Shown here one piece after another: positions 6,842-15,817 of a stretch of DNA of 36,431 nt. A program made the position numbers and the translations under genes. The notes below the pieces were generated by a model. The model made no database searches. It worked only from the letters and a program-made list of their open reading frames with translations, and was not told the DNA's origin. Origin of the DNA: Bradyrhizobiaceae bacterium (GTDB lineage Bacteria > Pseudomonadota > Alphaproteobacteria > Rhizobiales > Aestuariivirgaceae); the NCBI GenBank assembly GCA_947475225.1, contig CANJMQ010000040.1:1-36431 (forward strand), written 5' to 3'. Each line of letters begins with the position of its first letter. The stretch's first letter is position 1.

Positions 6842-7114
6842 ATCAAGACTCCATGAACCATAAACTTGCAACTAAAAGCTGACGACGCAGATTGAATGCA
6901 CATCCTAACACGAAGGTCAGCCAAGCTTATGACTGACTGCAAGAGCCGAGTACATCGACATATCTGCTCAGATTCGCATGGCTTCGTCTTCCGGTGAATG
7001 TGCCGCGGCCGTGGTGGCTTCTCTGATCCTCCGCGGTAGCATAGCTGTCAGGTGGTGTGGTCATCGCATCGCAGGGCGAAGGACCCGATGGTTCCGGACC
7101 ACCTCGCTCGGCAG
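6842..7114. other. Non-coding stretch without recognised content
   Basis: Apart from the upstream region of the CAP gene I see no gene, RNA or repeat here. Short frames on both strands have no ribosome site or recognisable sequence. The right end may contain further decayed sequence of the EAL pseudogene that follows. Confidence 0.4.
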
Positions 7115-7510
7115 ATGCCAACAAGTTTCAATGACCCCGAACTCGGCTCCATTCCACGATAAGAATTAATTCCTTTGACATAGCAGGCAGGATTGATCGT
7201 CGCGATTGGGCAATGAGCGGTGGAGGACGCCTGCCAGGTAACCACAAAATTGCCGGCGCACCTCGTGGTCGCCGTCAATCTCTCACCCGACGACTTCCTG
7301 TTCGGCACGCTCATGACCGACAGCGAACTGGTGCCCAGCCAGTTGCGCCTGCTCCGTGACATGGGTGTCGGCTGAAAAGATCGAGACGCAACGGCAATTG
7401 GCGCTGTTGTCCAAGATCGGTTACGACCTCGCACAGCGCTACCTGCCGGGTCGCCCTGCTGCGCTGAGCGACCTAGATCCAATCATCCTGCGCAACTTCG
7501 CGGAAGGCCG
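7115..7510 (+). pseudogene. Decayed EAL-domain (cyclic-di-GMP phosphodiesterase) gene
   Basis: Plus-strand frame 2 gives FNDPELGSIPR, stop, ELIPLT, stop, QAGLIVAIGQ, stop, then AVEDACQVTTKLPAHLVVAVNLSP. This follows the EAL-domain line HPxxGxIxPxxFIPLAExxGLIxxIGxWVLxxAC...VAVNLSP. In the same frame LMTDSELVPSQLRLLRDMGV follows too early, so part of the domain is lost. A switch to another frame at about 7371 then gives AEKIETQRQLALLSKIGYDLAQRYLPGRP, matching the C-terminal AEGVETxxQLxxLxxxGCDxxQGYLxxRP. The third stop stands where Trp is usual. Three nonsense codons (7160, 7181 and 7214), two internal losses and a frame change leave no functional product. The catalytic EAL and DDFG blocks are gone. 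Confidence 0.8.
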
Positions 7511-7623
7511 GGTCTGCCACCCAAAGCCGCGCGCCAAGGCGCTGCCTGAGATGTGCCGCTTTGTCCTTTTCTTGTCGCGTCTGCCAGTCTAGTTTGCGCC
7601 CGCATTCAAAGAATAAAGGCAGC

Positions 7624-8367
7624 ATGCGCAAGCTTTCACCCACCAAGGCGATTTCCCACGCGCTCAATTCAGTCTGGAGCTACCGGCAAGTGGCGGTGCG
7701 CATCGCCTTTGCCTGGCTTCCCGTACTGTTGCTCTGCGGCATCGCCGAGGTCTATCTCGCACCGCCCGCGGTCGCGGTGGACGAAATCCCCTCAGTGCCG
7801 CCAGTGCAGATTGCCACCTTCCTCATATCGCTTGTCGCCACCAGTTCCATGGCGGTGAGTTGGCAACGCTTCATCCTGCTTGACGAGCTAGGCCGGGGGC
7901 TGCGCCTTGACGGGAGCGTCATCCGGTATGCGCTATACACCCTGCTCCTCATCGCGGCGGCCGTGGTGCCCACCGCAATCCTGCTGGCCCTTGCCTTGCT
8001 TGCACCTTCGGCCTCAGTTCTTGCCCTTCCGGCCGTCATTCTCATCGGCGGCATCGTAACGAGGCTATCCGTCAGGTTTCCGGCCATCGCGCTCGGTGAC
8101 CGCAGTTTCACCTTCTCGGATGCGTGGAAGGCAAGCGTGGGGAACTTCTGGCAATGCCTTGGAGTATTCATGCTGAGCTGGGCCATCACGCTGGGAGGGC
8201 TCTTTGTGCTGATCCTCATCAGCAGCGGCCTCGGCCAGTTGAACCCGATGCTGGGCGATCTTGCCATCACCGTGGGCGTCATCCTGATGCAGCTGTTCTA
8301 TGCGATTTTCAACGCATCGGTCTTCACCTCGCTCTATGGCTACTTTGTCGAGAAACGTGAATTCTGA
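7624..8367 (+). CDS. Integral membrane protein of unknown function
   Basis: A 247-residue protein with about five or six hydrophobic segments: IAFAWLPVLLLCGIAEVYL, IATFLISLVATSSMAVSW, YALYTLLLIAAAVVPTAILLA, SVLALPAVILIGGIV, LGVFMLSWAITLGGLFVLILI and DLAITVGVILMQLFYAIFN. The architecture resembles small alphaproteobacterial membrane proteins with a glycerophosphoryl-diester-phosphodiesterase-type membrane fold, but no motif proves this. ATG 7624 is chosen with AAAGG just before it; a longer frame to 7561 overlaps pseudogene debris. It lies 76 bases before ppk2 in the same direction, with a possible FNR-type box between them. Confidence 0.8.
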   Translation: MRKLSPTKAISHALNSVWSYRQVAVRIAFAWLPVLLLCGIAEVYLAPPAVAVDEIPSVPPVQIATFLISLVATSSMAVSWQRFILLDELGRGLRLDGSVIRYALYTLLLIAAAVVPTAILLALALLAPSASVLALPAVILIGGIVTRLSVRFPAIALGDRSFTFSDAWKASVGNFWQCLGVFMLSWAITLGGLFVLILISSGLGQLNPMLGDLAITVGVILMQLFYAIFNASVFTSLYGYFVEKREF

Positions 8368-8370
8368 TCC

Positions 8371-8384
8371 TTGATCAAGGTCAA
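8371..8384 (+). promoter_or_regulatory. FNR/FixK-like box upstream of ppk2
   Basis: TTGATCAAGGTCAA matches the TTGAT-N4-ATCAA consensus of FNR/FixK/Anr regulators at 9 of 10 defined bases. It lies 60 bases before the ppk2 start and just after the membrane-protein stop. It would suggest control by oxygen or nitric oxide. No regulator gene is in the window. Confidence 0.5.
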
Positions 8385-8443
8385 AGGCGCCGCCGACTGA
8401 GAGGCGCAGAATTTCCGCTTCTCGTTCTTTCAGCGGAGGCCTC

Positions 8444-9406
8444 ATGCCAGATACCAGCGGAGCTACGGCCAAGCCGGCCGAACAGCCAGCCACCGTACCG
8501 GCCCCGGAGAAGGCGGCACCTGAACGACGCCCATCGCTGGCCCAGCTTCGGCAGAATCCGGAGGCCATTCGCCATGCCTTCGAAAGTGGCGAGTTCCCCT
8601 ACAAGTCGCGCATGGGCAACAAGGTCTATGAAGAGGAGATGGCCAAGCTGCAAGTTGAACTCCTCAAGCTGCAGAATTGGGTGAAGGAGACGGGCGAGCG
8701 CATCGTCGTTCTGTTCGAAGGCCGCGATGCCGCCGGCAAGGGCGGAACCATCAAGCGCTTCATGGAGCACCTGAATCCGCGCGGCGCGCGCGTGGTGGCG
8801 CTGGAAAAGCCCAATGAGCGCGAGCACTCGCAATGGTATTTCCAGCGCTACATCGAGAATCTGCCTGCGGGCGGCGATATCGTGTTCTTCGACCGCTCCT
8901 GGTACAACCGCGCCGGCGTCGAGCGCGTCATGGGTTTCTGCACGCCCAATGACTACCTGGAGTTCATGCGCCAGTGCCCGGACCTCGAACGCATGCTGGT
9001 GCGCTCCGGTATCCGGCTGTTCAAGTTCTGGTTCTCAGTCACGCGCGAGGAGCAACTGCACCGCTTCCTGTCCCGCGAGAACGATCCGCTGAAGCAATGG
9101 AAGCTGTCGCCCATCGACAAGGCCTCGCTCGACAAGTGGGATGATTACACCGAGGCCAAGGAGGCGATGTTCTTCTACACCGACACCGCTGACTCGCCCT
9201 GGACAATCATAAAGTCGGATGACAAGAAGCGCGCGCGATTGAACTGCATGCAGTTTTTCCTGTCGTCGATCCCCTACCCCAACAAGAATGCCAAGGTGGT
9301 GACGGGGCCGGACCCGCTCATCGTCGGCACAACGGCGCATGTGATTGGCCGTGACGACCACATCCTTGGCAAGACGCTGCGGCCGGGAAAGCAGAAGCGG
9401 CGCTAG
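8444..9406 (+). CDS. ppk2: Polyphosphate kinase 2, class I (single PPK2 domain)
   Basis: A 320-residue protein with one PPK2 domain. Walker A is GRDAAGKGG (93-101), followed by the lid-associated stretch LEKPNEREHSQWYFQRYIENLP. Walker B is FFDRSWYNRAGVERVMGFC around Asp150. These enzymes use polyphosphate to phosphorylate nucleoside diphosphates (ADP/GDP to ATP/GTP), or the reverse. The N-terminal 50 residues are low-complexity and alanine/proline rich. The start has GCGGAGG 5 bases upstream. The stop lies against the convergent OsmC-like gene. Class I assignment (NDP substrate) rests on the single domain and overall resemblance, since substrate class cannot be fixed by eye. Confidence 0.93.
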   Translation: MPDTSGATAKPAEQPATVPAPEKAAPERRPSLAQLRQNPEAIRHAFESGEFPYKSRMGNKVYEEEMAKLQVELLKLQNWVKETGERIVVLFEGRDAAGKGGTIKRFMEHLNPRGARVVALEKPNEREHSQWYFQRYIENLPAGGDIVFFDRSWYNRAGVERVMGFCTPNDYLEFMRQCPDLERMLVRSGIRLFKFWFSVTREEQLHRFLSRENDPLKQWKLSPIDKASLDKWDDYTEAKEAMFFYTDTADSPWTIIKSDDKKRARLNCMQFFLSSIPYPNKNAKVVTGPDPLIVGTTAHVIGRDDHILGKTLRPGKQKRR

Positions 9407-9407
9407 G

Positions 9408-9908
9408 TCAGGCGAAGCTTACAGCAAACTGCGGCGGGTTGCGGAGCGTCTGGTAGACAACGCAATAGCGCTCGGTAAGTTTCTGGAGCTGCGCCGCCTG
9501 TTCCTCGCTCAGGTCGCCGTCGAGATCGAAGCTGAGCCGGACGCTGCGGAAACCGACCGGAGCCGTCTTGTCCACGCCCAGCGTACCGCGAAAATCGAGG
9601 TCGCCCTCGGCTCTTACCGTAGCACCGCGTAGCGGCAACGCCAGCGCCGTGGCAACGGCATTAAGTGTCACCCCGGCGCAGGCGACAAGCGCCTCCAGCA
9701 GCATGTCGCCGGAGCAGGCCTGCAGACCGTTGCCGCCAGTTGCGGGATGAAGCCCAGCCTCGACCAGCGCCCGACCAGTCGCGACCGAACAGCTGACATT
9801 CTCGCCGAGCCGTCCCTCGGCCCGCAATGTGATGAGCGCCTTGTCTGGCTGCTCACGATAGGCTGCCTTCATGGGAGCCTGAAGGTCCCTCAACTCCTGC
9901 GCGTCCAT
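9408..9908 (-). CDS. OsmC/Ohr-family protein
   Basis: A 166-residue protein of OsmC size. The conserved helix block DMLLEALVACAGVTLNAVA carries Cys77 and a second conserved cysteine is Cys149 in LTERYCVVYQTL, the two positions used by OsmC/Ohr thiol peroxidases. It therefore probably reduces organic hydroperoxides, although the YhfA-like branch has unknown substrates. Additional cysteines at 40 and 65 are not family hallmarks. ATG 9908 with GAGG upstream is preferred over a longer frame to 9953. It lies downstream of purA in the same direction. Confidence 0.85.
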   Translation of the reverse strand: MDAQELRDLQAPMKAAYREQPDKALITLRAEGRLGENVSCSVATGRALVEAGLHPATGGNGLQACSGDMLLEALVACAGVTLNAVATALALPLRGATVRAEGDLDFRGTLGVDKTAPVGFRSVRLSFDLDGDLSEEQAAQLQKLTERYCVVYQTLRNPPQFAVSFA

Positions 9909-9949
9909 GCTGATATTTCCCTCACCTGAAGAAACACAATCATAGCACA

Positions 9950-11242
9950 TCAATCCTCAAAGGGGTCCTTCATCAGGATGGTGTCGTCGCGCTCCGGACT
10001 CGTAGAGAGCAGCGCGACCGGGCACTCGATCAGCTCTTCGAGATACTTCACATACTTGATCGCCTGGGCGGGAAGCTGCGCCCAGCTGCGTGCGCCTGCA
10101 GTGGTGCCCTTCCAGCCCTCAAAGCCCTCATAGATCGGAACGACGCGCTTCTGCGCCTCTTCAGCGGCCGGAAAGCGTTCGAGCTTCTTGCCATCAAGTT
10201 CATAGCCCACGCCGACCTTGATTTCGTCGAGCCCGTCGAGCACGTCGAGCTTGGTGAGCGCAATGCCGTGAATGCCCGAGGTCTTGATCGCCTGGCGCAC
10301 CAGCACAGAGTCAAACCAGCCGCAGCGGCGCTTGCGCCCCGTCACGGTGCCGAATTCGCGGCCACGCTGGCCGATATATTCGCCAACCTCGTTCTCCTGC
10401 TCGGTTGGGAAGGGACCGGAGCCAACGCGCGTCGTATAGGCCTTGGCAATGCCCAGCACATAGCCGATCGACGAGGGGCCGAGGCCCGAACCGGCCGCGG
10501 CCTGGCCGGCCACCGTGTTCGAGGAGGTCACATAAGGATAGGTGCCGTGGTCGATATCAAGCAGGATGCCCTGCGCGCCCTCGAACAGGATGCGCTTGCC
10601 CTCGCGCTTCATGTCATCGAGCAGCGCCCATACGGCATCCGAAAAGGGTAAGACACGCGGTGCAATTTCAGCGAGCTGGGCGATCAGGTCCGGCGCCTTC
10701 ACCTCCGCCTCGCCCATGCCGCGGCGCAGTGCATTATGGTGGGCGAGCAGGCGAGCAACCTTGGGGCCGATGGTAGCGAGGTCAGCTAGGTCATTCACGC
10801 GGATGGCGCGACGGCCCACCTTGTCCTCATAAGCCGGGCCGATACCGCGGCCGGTAGTGCCGATCTTGCCCGCACCCGCCGCGGCCTCACGCAACTGGTC
10901 AAGCTCGCGATGGAGCGGCAGGATGAGGGTGGCGTTTCCAGCAACGCGCAGGTTCTGGCGGGAGATGTCCACGCCCTGCGACGACAGCTTGTCGATCTCG
11001 GCGGCCAGCGCCCAGGGGTCGATCACCACGCCATTGCCGATAACCGAGAGCTTGCCCGGACGGACGATTCCGGAGGGAAGCAGCGAGAGCTTGTAGGTCA
11101 CGCCGTCGATGACCAATGTATGGCCGGCATTGTGCCCGCCTTGGAAGCGCACCACCACGTCGGCGCGCTCGGACAGCCAGTCCACCAGCTTGCCCTTGCC
11201 CTCATCGCCCCATTGGGCGCCGACCACCGCCACATTCGCCAT
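9950..11242 (-). CDS. purA: Adenylosuccinate synthetase
   Basis: A 430-residue enzyme that joins IMP and aspartate with GTP to form adenylosuccinate in AMP synthesis. The N-terminal [14 protein letters not shown] contains the catalytic Asp13, and GGHNAGHT gives the catalytic His41. [15 protein letters not shown], the switch-like [10 protein letters not shown] and the GTP-specifying [14 protein letters not shown] are all present. Length equals the family norm. AAGGAG precedes the ATG. A 35-base hairpin lies upstream in the leader (11266-11300). Confidence 0.98.
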   Translation of the reverse strand: MANVAVVGAQWGDEGKGKLVDWLSERADVVVRFQGGHNAGHTLVIDGVTYKLSLLPSGIVRPGKLSVIGNGVVIDPWALAAEIDKLSSQGVDISRQNLRVAGNATLILPLHRELDQLREAAAGAGKIGTTGRGIGPAYEDKVGRRAIRVNDLADLATIGPKVARLLAHHNALRRGMGEAEVKAPDLIAQLAEIAPRVLPFSDAVWALLDDMKREGKRILFEGAQGILLDIDHGTYPYVTSSNTVAGQAAAGSGLGPSSIGYVLGIAKAYTTRVGSGPFPTEQENEVGEYIGQRGREFGTVTGRKRRCGWFDSVLVRQAIKTSGIHGIALTKLDVLDGLDEIKVGVGYELDGKKLERFPAAEEAQKRVVPIYEGFEGWKGTTAGARSWAQLPAQAIKYVKYLEELIECPVALLSTSPERDDTILMKDPFED

Positions 11243-11265
11243 TTCAGGCTCCTTTCAGACACAGG

Positions 11266-11300
11266 AACGGCCCCGGAGGGTTTTCACCTGCGGAGCCGTT
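11266..11300 (-). promoter_or_regulatory. Stem-loop in the purA 5' leader
   Basis: On the minus strand AACGGCTCCG pairs with CGGGGCCGTT, a 10-bp stem with one G-T pair and a 15-base loop. It ends about 24 bases before the purA start, just upstream of the ribosome site. It could modulate translation or be incidental; I recognise no known riboswitch. Confidence 0.3.
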
Positions 11301-11435
11301 GCGGGCTCTTACACCATTGGCGCTGGAAGGCAAACCTGAGAAAGGCTCGACCTCACGGATTGCCCCGGACAGCTGTTGACCTTGCAGTGCAGCAATGTCA
11401 GCCTCCGGCAATTCACGAGCGGAGAGTGTATCGCC

Positions 11436-12893
11436 ATGAAATTCGTCAACATCCTGATGACCATCGGGCTACTGCTGGGGGCCAGTTCCCCCGCCCTCGC
11501 TGCGGCGACACCGGAGGAAGCCAAGCGCCTCACCGCCCTGTTCCAGTCCTATCTGGGGCAAAAGCCAGGCGTGGTGAGGGTCATCCCCCAGGAGGACGGC
11601 TATGCAGCGAAACTCGACCTCACGCCCCTCTTCGCCAAGATGAAGGACCCGACCGTGAGCCTCTCGCTATCACCGCTCGAATGGACGCTCACCGACCAGG
11701 GGGGCGGCAAGTGGAAGTTGGACCAGAACCAGTCGCTGACCTTCTCCTTCGGCGTCAAGGGCCAGGGCGAGACCAAGGGCTCCATCGCTTCCGTTACATC
11801 CACGGGCATCTTCGATGAGGCATTGGGCGGACTTGCCACCTCCTCAGCCGAACTGAAGACCATCACCCTCGACCAGACCGTGACGAATGGAGCTGCAACC
11901 ACCCACATCAGCTACGCGATCGATAGCATCAGCATGCAGAGCAGCATGCAGGGCACGCCCGACAGCGCCGATGCAACGAGCACCTATGGCTTGAAGGGCC
12001 TGAAGGAGACGATCAGTGTTCCCGCCGCGGCCGATGGCTCGTCACCCGCCATGGCCCTCATCTTCGCCTCGCCTTCGGGCAGGCAGGACGCAACAGTGAA
12101 GGACTTGAGGCTCAAGGCGGTGGGCGACCTTGTTACGTGGCTCATGGCGCACCAAGACAAGGATGCGATCGTGACCGAGCAGGCCGCCTTGAAAGACAAG
12201 TTGCGCGCTGCCCTGCCCCTGTTCTCCAGCCTCTCCGCCAGCAGCACGCTGGATGACGTGACTGCCATCTCGCCGTTCGGCCAGTTTGCCGTCAAGCAAC
12301 TGGGCTTCGGCACCGAGATGAACGGCATCGTCGCGGATGGAAAGCTGCGGGAGACCTTCAGTTTCTCTGGCCTGCAGGTGCCCCAGGCTCTTCTACCGCC
12401 ATGGGCCGCAGGCCTTGTGCCGGACAAGTTCAACCTCGATGTGAGCGTTTCGGATTTCGACCTCGCTGCACCTGCAGCTATGATCCTGGACAAGCTCGAC
12501 CTCTCGAAGCCAGAGCCGTTGCCGAAGGACCTCGATGGACTTCTGATGCTGGCGCTGATCCCAAAGGGCAGCGTTACCATCACGTTGGGGCCCAGCGAAC
12601 TTCTCGCCAAGCTCTATGACCTCACAGCCGAAGGCAGCATGACCGCCGGTTCGGTGGCGATGCCAGCCGGGATGGCGCTGTTGACGCTCAAGGGCATGGA
12701 CGAGACGATGGCAGCACTGCAGGCTGCTCCGCCCGACATTCAACAGATGAGCCCCATGCTGCTGCTCGCGAAAGGCCTCGGCAAGGCCGAGGCCGATGGT
12801 TCGCTCTCCTGGAAGATCGAGGCAACGGCAGCCGGCGCCATTACCGTGAACGGCGCTGATGTGTCCAAGATGCTTGGCGGCGGGCAGCAATAG
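11436..12893 (+). CDS. Exported protein of unknown function
   Basis: About 485 residues with a clear Sec signal peptide, MKFVNILMTIGLLLGASSPALAA, cut near ALA|A. The mature protein is rich in Ser, Thr, Leu and Asp, with alternating patterns such as SLSLSPLEWTLTDQGGGKWKLD and FSFGVKGQGE that suggest long beta strands. No cysteines or catalytic motifs stand out. The style recalls large alphaproteobacterial periplasmic proteins of uncharacterised DUF families (for example DUF2125-like), but I cannot confirm membership. ATG 11436 has GGAGAG upstream and is preferred over an earlier frame start at 11376 because it places the signal peptide at the N-terminus. It diverges from purA and converges on serA. 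Confidence 0.8.
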   Translation: MKFVNILMTIGLLLGASSPALAAATPEEAKRLTALFQSYLGQKPGVVRVIPQEDGYAAKLDLTPLFAKMKDPTVSLSLSPLEWTLTDQGGGKWKLDQNQSLTFSFGVKGQGETKGSIASVTSTGIFDEALGGLATSSAELKTITLDQTVTNGAATTHISYAIDSISMQSSMQGTPDSADATSTYGLKGLKETISVPAAADGSSPAMALIFASPSGRQDATVKDLRLKAVGDLVTWLMAHQDKDAIVTEQAALKDKLRAALPLFSSLSASSTLDDVTAISPFGQFAVKQLGFGTEMNGIVADGKLRETFSFSGLQVPQALLPPWAAGLVPDKFNLDVSVSDFDLAAPAAMILDKLDLSKPEPLPKDLDGLLMLALIPKGSVTITLGPSELLAKLYDLTAEGSMTAGSVAMPAGMALLTLKGMDETMAALQAAPPDIQQMSPMLLLAKGLGKAEADGSLSWKIEATAAGAITVNGADVSKMLGGGQQ

Positions 12894-12909
12894 CCCGCCA
12901 CCACGCACG

Positions 12910-14496
12910 TCAGAAGGCGAGCGGCTTGGCCTGCTTCACCTGAGGCAACTTCAAAACTGCCTGCAGCACGGCCGGCGGCGGCGCCTCGTCGACGGAGACG
13001 AGGCAGATCGCCTCTCCTCCTTGCGCGCGACGGCCGAGGTTGAAGGTGGCGATGTTCACCCCGGCATTGCCGAGGATCGTTCCCAGCGCACCGATGAAGC
13101 CCGGCTTGTCTTCGTTCGTCACATAGAGCATGTGCGGCCCGAATTCGGCCTCCATGTCGATACCCTTGATCTGGATGACCCGGGCCTTGCCGTCCGAGAA
13201 TACGGTTCCGGCGACTGAGCGCTCGAGATGAGCCGTCTTCACGGTAAGTCGGATATAGGTTTCATAGGCGCCGCGCTGCGTCTGCTTCACCTCGTCAACC
13301 TTGATACCGCGCTCGCGCGCCACCACCGGTGCCGACACCATGTTCACTGTACCGAGCATCGGTTGCAGCACACCGGAAAGTGCTGCTGAGGTAAGTGCCC
13401 TTGTGTTCATCTCACCGACGTCACCGGCATATTCGATAACGATACCTGTAACCGGCTCCTCGGTGAGTTGACCCGCAAAGGAGCCCAGCTTCTCTGCAAC
13501 TGCAATGAAGGGGCGCAGCCGTGGCGCCTCGTCCGCCGAGATTGACGGCATATTGAGCGCATTGGAAACCGCCCCGGTGATCAGGTAGTCCGCCATCTGC
13601 TCAGCCACCTGCAGCGCCACATTCTCCTGCGCCTCACCGGTAGATGCACCGAGATGCGGTGTCGCCACCACGTTGTCGAGCCCGAACAGCTTGTGACTGG
13701 TGGCGGGCTCAACCTCGTACACATCAAGCGCCGCGCCTGCAACATGGCCGGACTTCAGCGCATCATAGAGCGCATCCTCAACGACCAGTCCGCCGCGCGC
13801 GCAGTTGATGATGCGAACGCCCTTCTTGCACTTGGCCAAAGCCGCGGCATTGATGATGTTGCGGGTCTTCTCCGTCAGCGGCGTATGCAGGGTGATGAAG
13901 TCAGACCGGCGGAAGATCTCGTCCAACTCCACTTTTTCCACGCCGATCTCTATGGCGCGTTCGGGCGAGAGGAACGGGTCAAAGGCGATCACCTTCATCC
14001 TGAGGCCCAGCGCCCGGTCAGCGACGATGGATCCAATATTTCCACAGCCGATGACGCCGAGCGTCTTGTTGAAGAGCTCCACACCCATGAAGCGGTTTTT
14101 CTCCCACTTGCCGGCATGGGTGGAGGCATTCGCCTCGGGGATCTGGCGGGCCAGCGCCATCATCATCGAGATCGCGTGTTCGGCGGTGGTGATGGCATTA
14201 CCGAAGGGCGTGTTCATCACCACGATGCCGCGCTGCGTGGCAGCTGGAATATCGACGTTGTCGACACCGATGCCGGCACGCCCGATAACCTTGAGGCGCG
14301 TCGCGGCAGCGATGATCTTTGGCGTCACCTTGCTGGCCGAACGGATCGCGAGGCCGTCATAGTTGGGGATGGCGGCGAGCAGTGCATCCTTGTCCTTGCC
14401 GAGATCAGGGAGATAGTCGACCTCCACGCCACGATCACGGAATATCTGCACAGCGGTTTCAGAAAGCTTGTCGGAAACGAGAACGCGGGGAGCCAT
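12910..14496 (-). CDS. serA: D-3-phosphoglycerate dehydrogenase
   Basis: A 528-residue long-form enzyme that oxidises 3-phosphoglycerate to 3-phosphohydroxypyruvate, the first step of serine synthesis. It has the D-isomer 2-hydroxyacid dehydrogenase fold with NAD-binding GVIGCGNIGSIVADRALG, INCARGGLVVEDAL carrying the catalytic Arg, and TPHLGASTGEAQENVA with the catalytic His. An intervening domain and a C-terminal ACT domain (NEDKPGFIGALGTILGNAGVNIATFNLGRR split around 450-500) follow and usually mediate serine feedback. ATG 14496 has AGGAG 8 bases upstream. It lies 45 bases after serC in an operon. Confidence 0.98.
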   Translation of the reverse strand: MAPRVLVSDKLSETAVQIFRDRGVEVDYLPDLGKDKDALLAAIPNYDGLAIRSASKVTPKIIAAATRLKVIGRAGIGVDNVDIPAATQRGIVVMNTPFGNAITTAEHAISMMMALARQIPEANASTHAGKWEKNRFMGVELFNKTLGVIGCGNIGSIVADRALGLRMKVIAFDPFLSPERAIEIGVEKVELDEIFRRSDFITLHTPLTEKTRNIINAAALAKCKKGVRIINCARGGLVVEDALYDALKSGHVAGAALDVYEVEPATSHKLFGLDNVVATPHLGASTGEAQENVALQVAEQMADYLITGAVSNALNMPSISADEAPRLRPFIAVAEKLGSFAGQLTEEPVTGIVIEYAGDVGEMNTRALTSAALSGVLQPMLGTVNMVSAPVVARERGIKVDEVKQTQRGAYETYIRLTVKTAHLERSVAGTVFSDGKARVIQIKGIDMEAEFGPHMLYVTNEDKPGFIGALGTILGNAGVNIATFNLGRRAQGGEAICLVSVDEAPPPAVLQAVLKLPQVKQAKPLAF

Positions 14497-14541
14497 TAAG
14501 GACACTCCTGATGTGAGATGAAAAGGGGAAATCAATGAGCC

Positions 14542-15663
14542 CTAAGTCGCCTGGGCATAGGCCCAGTCGAGCCACGGAATCAGCGCTTCAAGATCGGATG
14601 TCTCGACGGTCGCGCCGCACCAGATGCGCAAGCCCGGCGGAGCATCGCGATAGGACCCGATGTCGAAGGCAGCCTTCTCGGCTTCCAGCAGCTTCACCAT
14701 CTTCTTCGGTACAGCCTCGTCAGCGGCGAGAGTCAGGCACACGGAAGTGTTGGAGCGCGTCGCGTCAACCTTAGCGAGATTGGCCGCGTAGCCATGCGAG
14801 TCGATCCATTTCTGCACCACGGCCGCATTGGCATCGGCACGCGCCATCAGACCTTTCAGTCCACCCACTTTCTGGGCCCATTTCAGTGCCAGGATATAGT
14901 CCTCGACGCAGAGCATCGACGGAGTGTTTATGGTCTCGCCCTCGAAGATGCCGGCGATCAGCTTGGCGCCGCTGGTGAGGCGGAAGATTTTCGGCAAGGG
15001 CCAGGCGGGCGCATAGGATTCGAGTCGCTCGACGGCGCGGGGACCGAGGATCAACACGCCATGTGCACCCTCCCCGCCCAGCACCTTCTGCCAGGAAAAG
15101 GTGACGACATCGAGCTTTGCAAATTCCAGCGGTTGCGCAAACGCTGCCGACGTCGCGTCACAAATCGTCAACCCCTTGCGGTCGACAGGGATCCAGTTGG
15201 CATCAGGAACGCGCACCCCGGAGGTGGTGCCATTCCAGGTGAAGACCACGTCATGGTCGAAATTGACGGTCGAGAGATCGGGAAGCTCGCCATAGCCTGC
15301 GGTGATCTTACGCGCGTCCTTGAGCTTCAGCTGCTTCATCACGTCGGAGACCCACCCGTCTCCGAAGCTTTCCCAGGCCAGCATATCCACAGGTCGTGAG
15401 CCAAGCAGCGACCACATGGCCATTTCGACCGCGCCGGTATCGGATGCGGGCACGATGCCGATGAGATGAGTGGCCGGAACCTGCAGCACTTCGCGGGTCA
15501 GCTCAATGGCGCGCTTCAGGCGCGCCTTGCCGAGGCTTGAACGGTGCGATCGTCCCATAACTTCTGTTTTGAGGAGTTCGGGGGTCCAGCCCGGGATCTT
15601 GGCGCAGGGGCCGGACGAGAAATGCGCGCGTGCCGGGCGCGCAGCCGGTTTCGTGGTTGTCAT
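14542..15663 (-). CDS. serC: Phosphoserine aminotransferase
   Basis: A 373-residue PLP enzyme converting 3-phosphohydroxypyruvate and glutamate to phosphoserine. [13 protein letters not shown] is the N-terminal signature and [14 protein letters not shown] holds the PLP lysine at about Lys193. It is the long alphaproteobacterial form. ATG 15663 is preferred because GGAG lies 6 bases before it; an ATG at 15675 would put that site inside the gene. Its ribosome site is enclosed by the last hairpin of the serC leader, so translation is probably controlled. serA follows after 45 bases. Confidence 0.96.
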   Translation of the reverse strand: MTTTKPAARPARAHFSSGPCAKIPGWTPELLKTEVMGRSHRSSLGKARLKRAIELTREVLQVPATHLIGIVPASDTGAVEMAMWSLLGSRPVDMLAWESFGDGWVSDVMKQLKLKDARKITAGYGELPDLSTVNFDHDVVFTWNGTTSGVRVPDANWIPVDRKGLTICDATSAAFAQPLEFAKLDVVTFSWQKVLGGEGAHGVLILGPRAVERLESYAPAWPLPKIFRLTSGAKLIAGIFEGETINTPSMLCVEDYILALKWAQKVGGLKGLMARADANAAVVQKWIDSHGYAANLAKVDATRSNTSVCLTLAADEAVPKKMVKLLEAEKAAFDIGSYRDAPPGLRIWCGATVETSDLEALIPWLDWAYAQAT

Positions 15664-15745
15664 CTTGTGCTCCATCCTTGCAGATGGACCGGCCCTCGGT
15701 GGGAAGGGTTAGCCCGCGACAGATATTGCTCATTTTGCGACATGG
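15664..15745 (-). promoter_or_regulatory. serC leader RNA
   Basis: The serC leader is a structured RNA known upstream of serC-serA in alphaproteobacteria, whose last stem covers the serC ribosome site. Here the final stem is CCATC-TGCAAG-GATGG (15672-15687 on the plus strand), and its right arm shares bases with the GGAG ribosome site (15670-15673). Upstream are GGGCTAACCC and CCCT-TCCCACCG-AGGG, which can form further hairpins. The assignment rests on position, shape and this overlap; exact ends are approximate. Confidence 0.75.
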
Positions 15746-15763
15746 CGCAAGGGCACAAATGAA

Positions 15764-15791
15764 AGCGGCTCGCGCCGGGGCGCGAGCCGCT
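15764..15791 (-). terminator. Terminator of the outer-membrane protein gene
   Basis: Thirteen bases (AGCGGCTCGCGCC) are followed by GG and their exact complement, giving a very strong hairpin. On the minus strand it is followed by TTCATTTG. It lies 26 bases after the stop of the beta-barrel gene and separates it from the serC leader. Confidence 0.8.
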
Positions 15792-15817
15792 CGATCATCA
15801 GGCGCTTTGCGCGTGAC

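Noticed and set aside
7048..7482. 144-codon minus-strand frame in the gap before the membrane-protein gene
   Set aside because: It is antisense to the EAL pseudogene, whose fragments match the family in the right order; the minus frame matches nothing.
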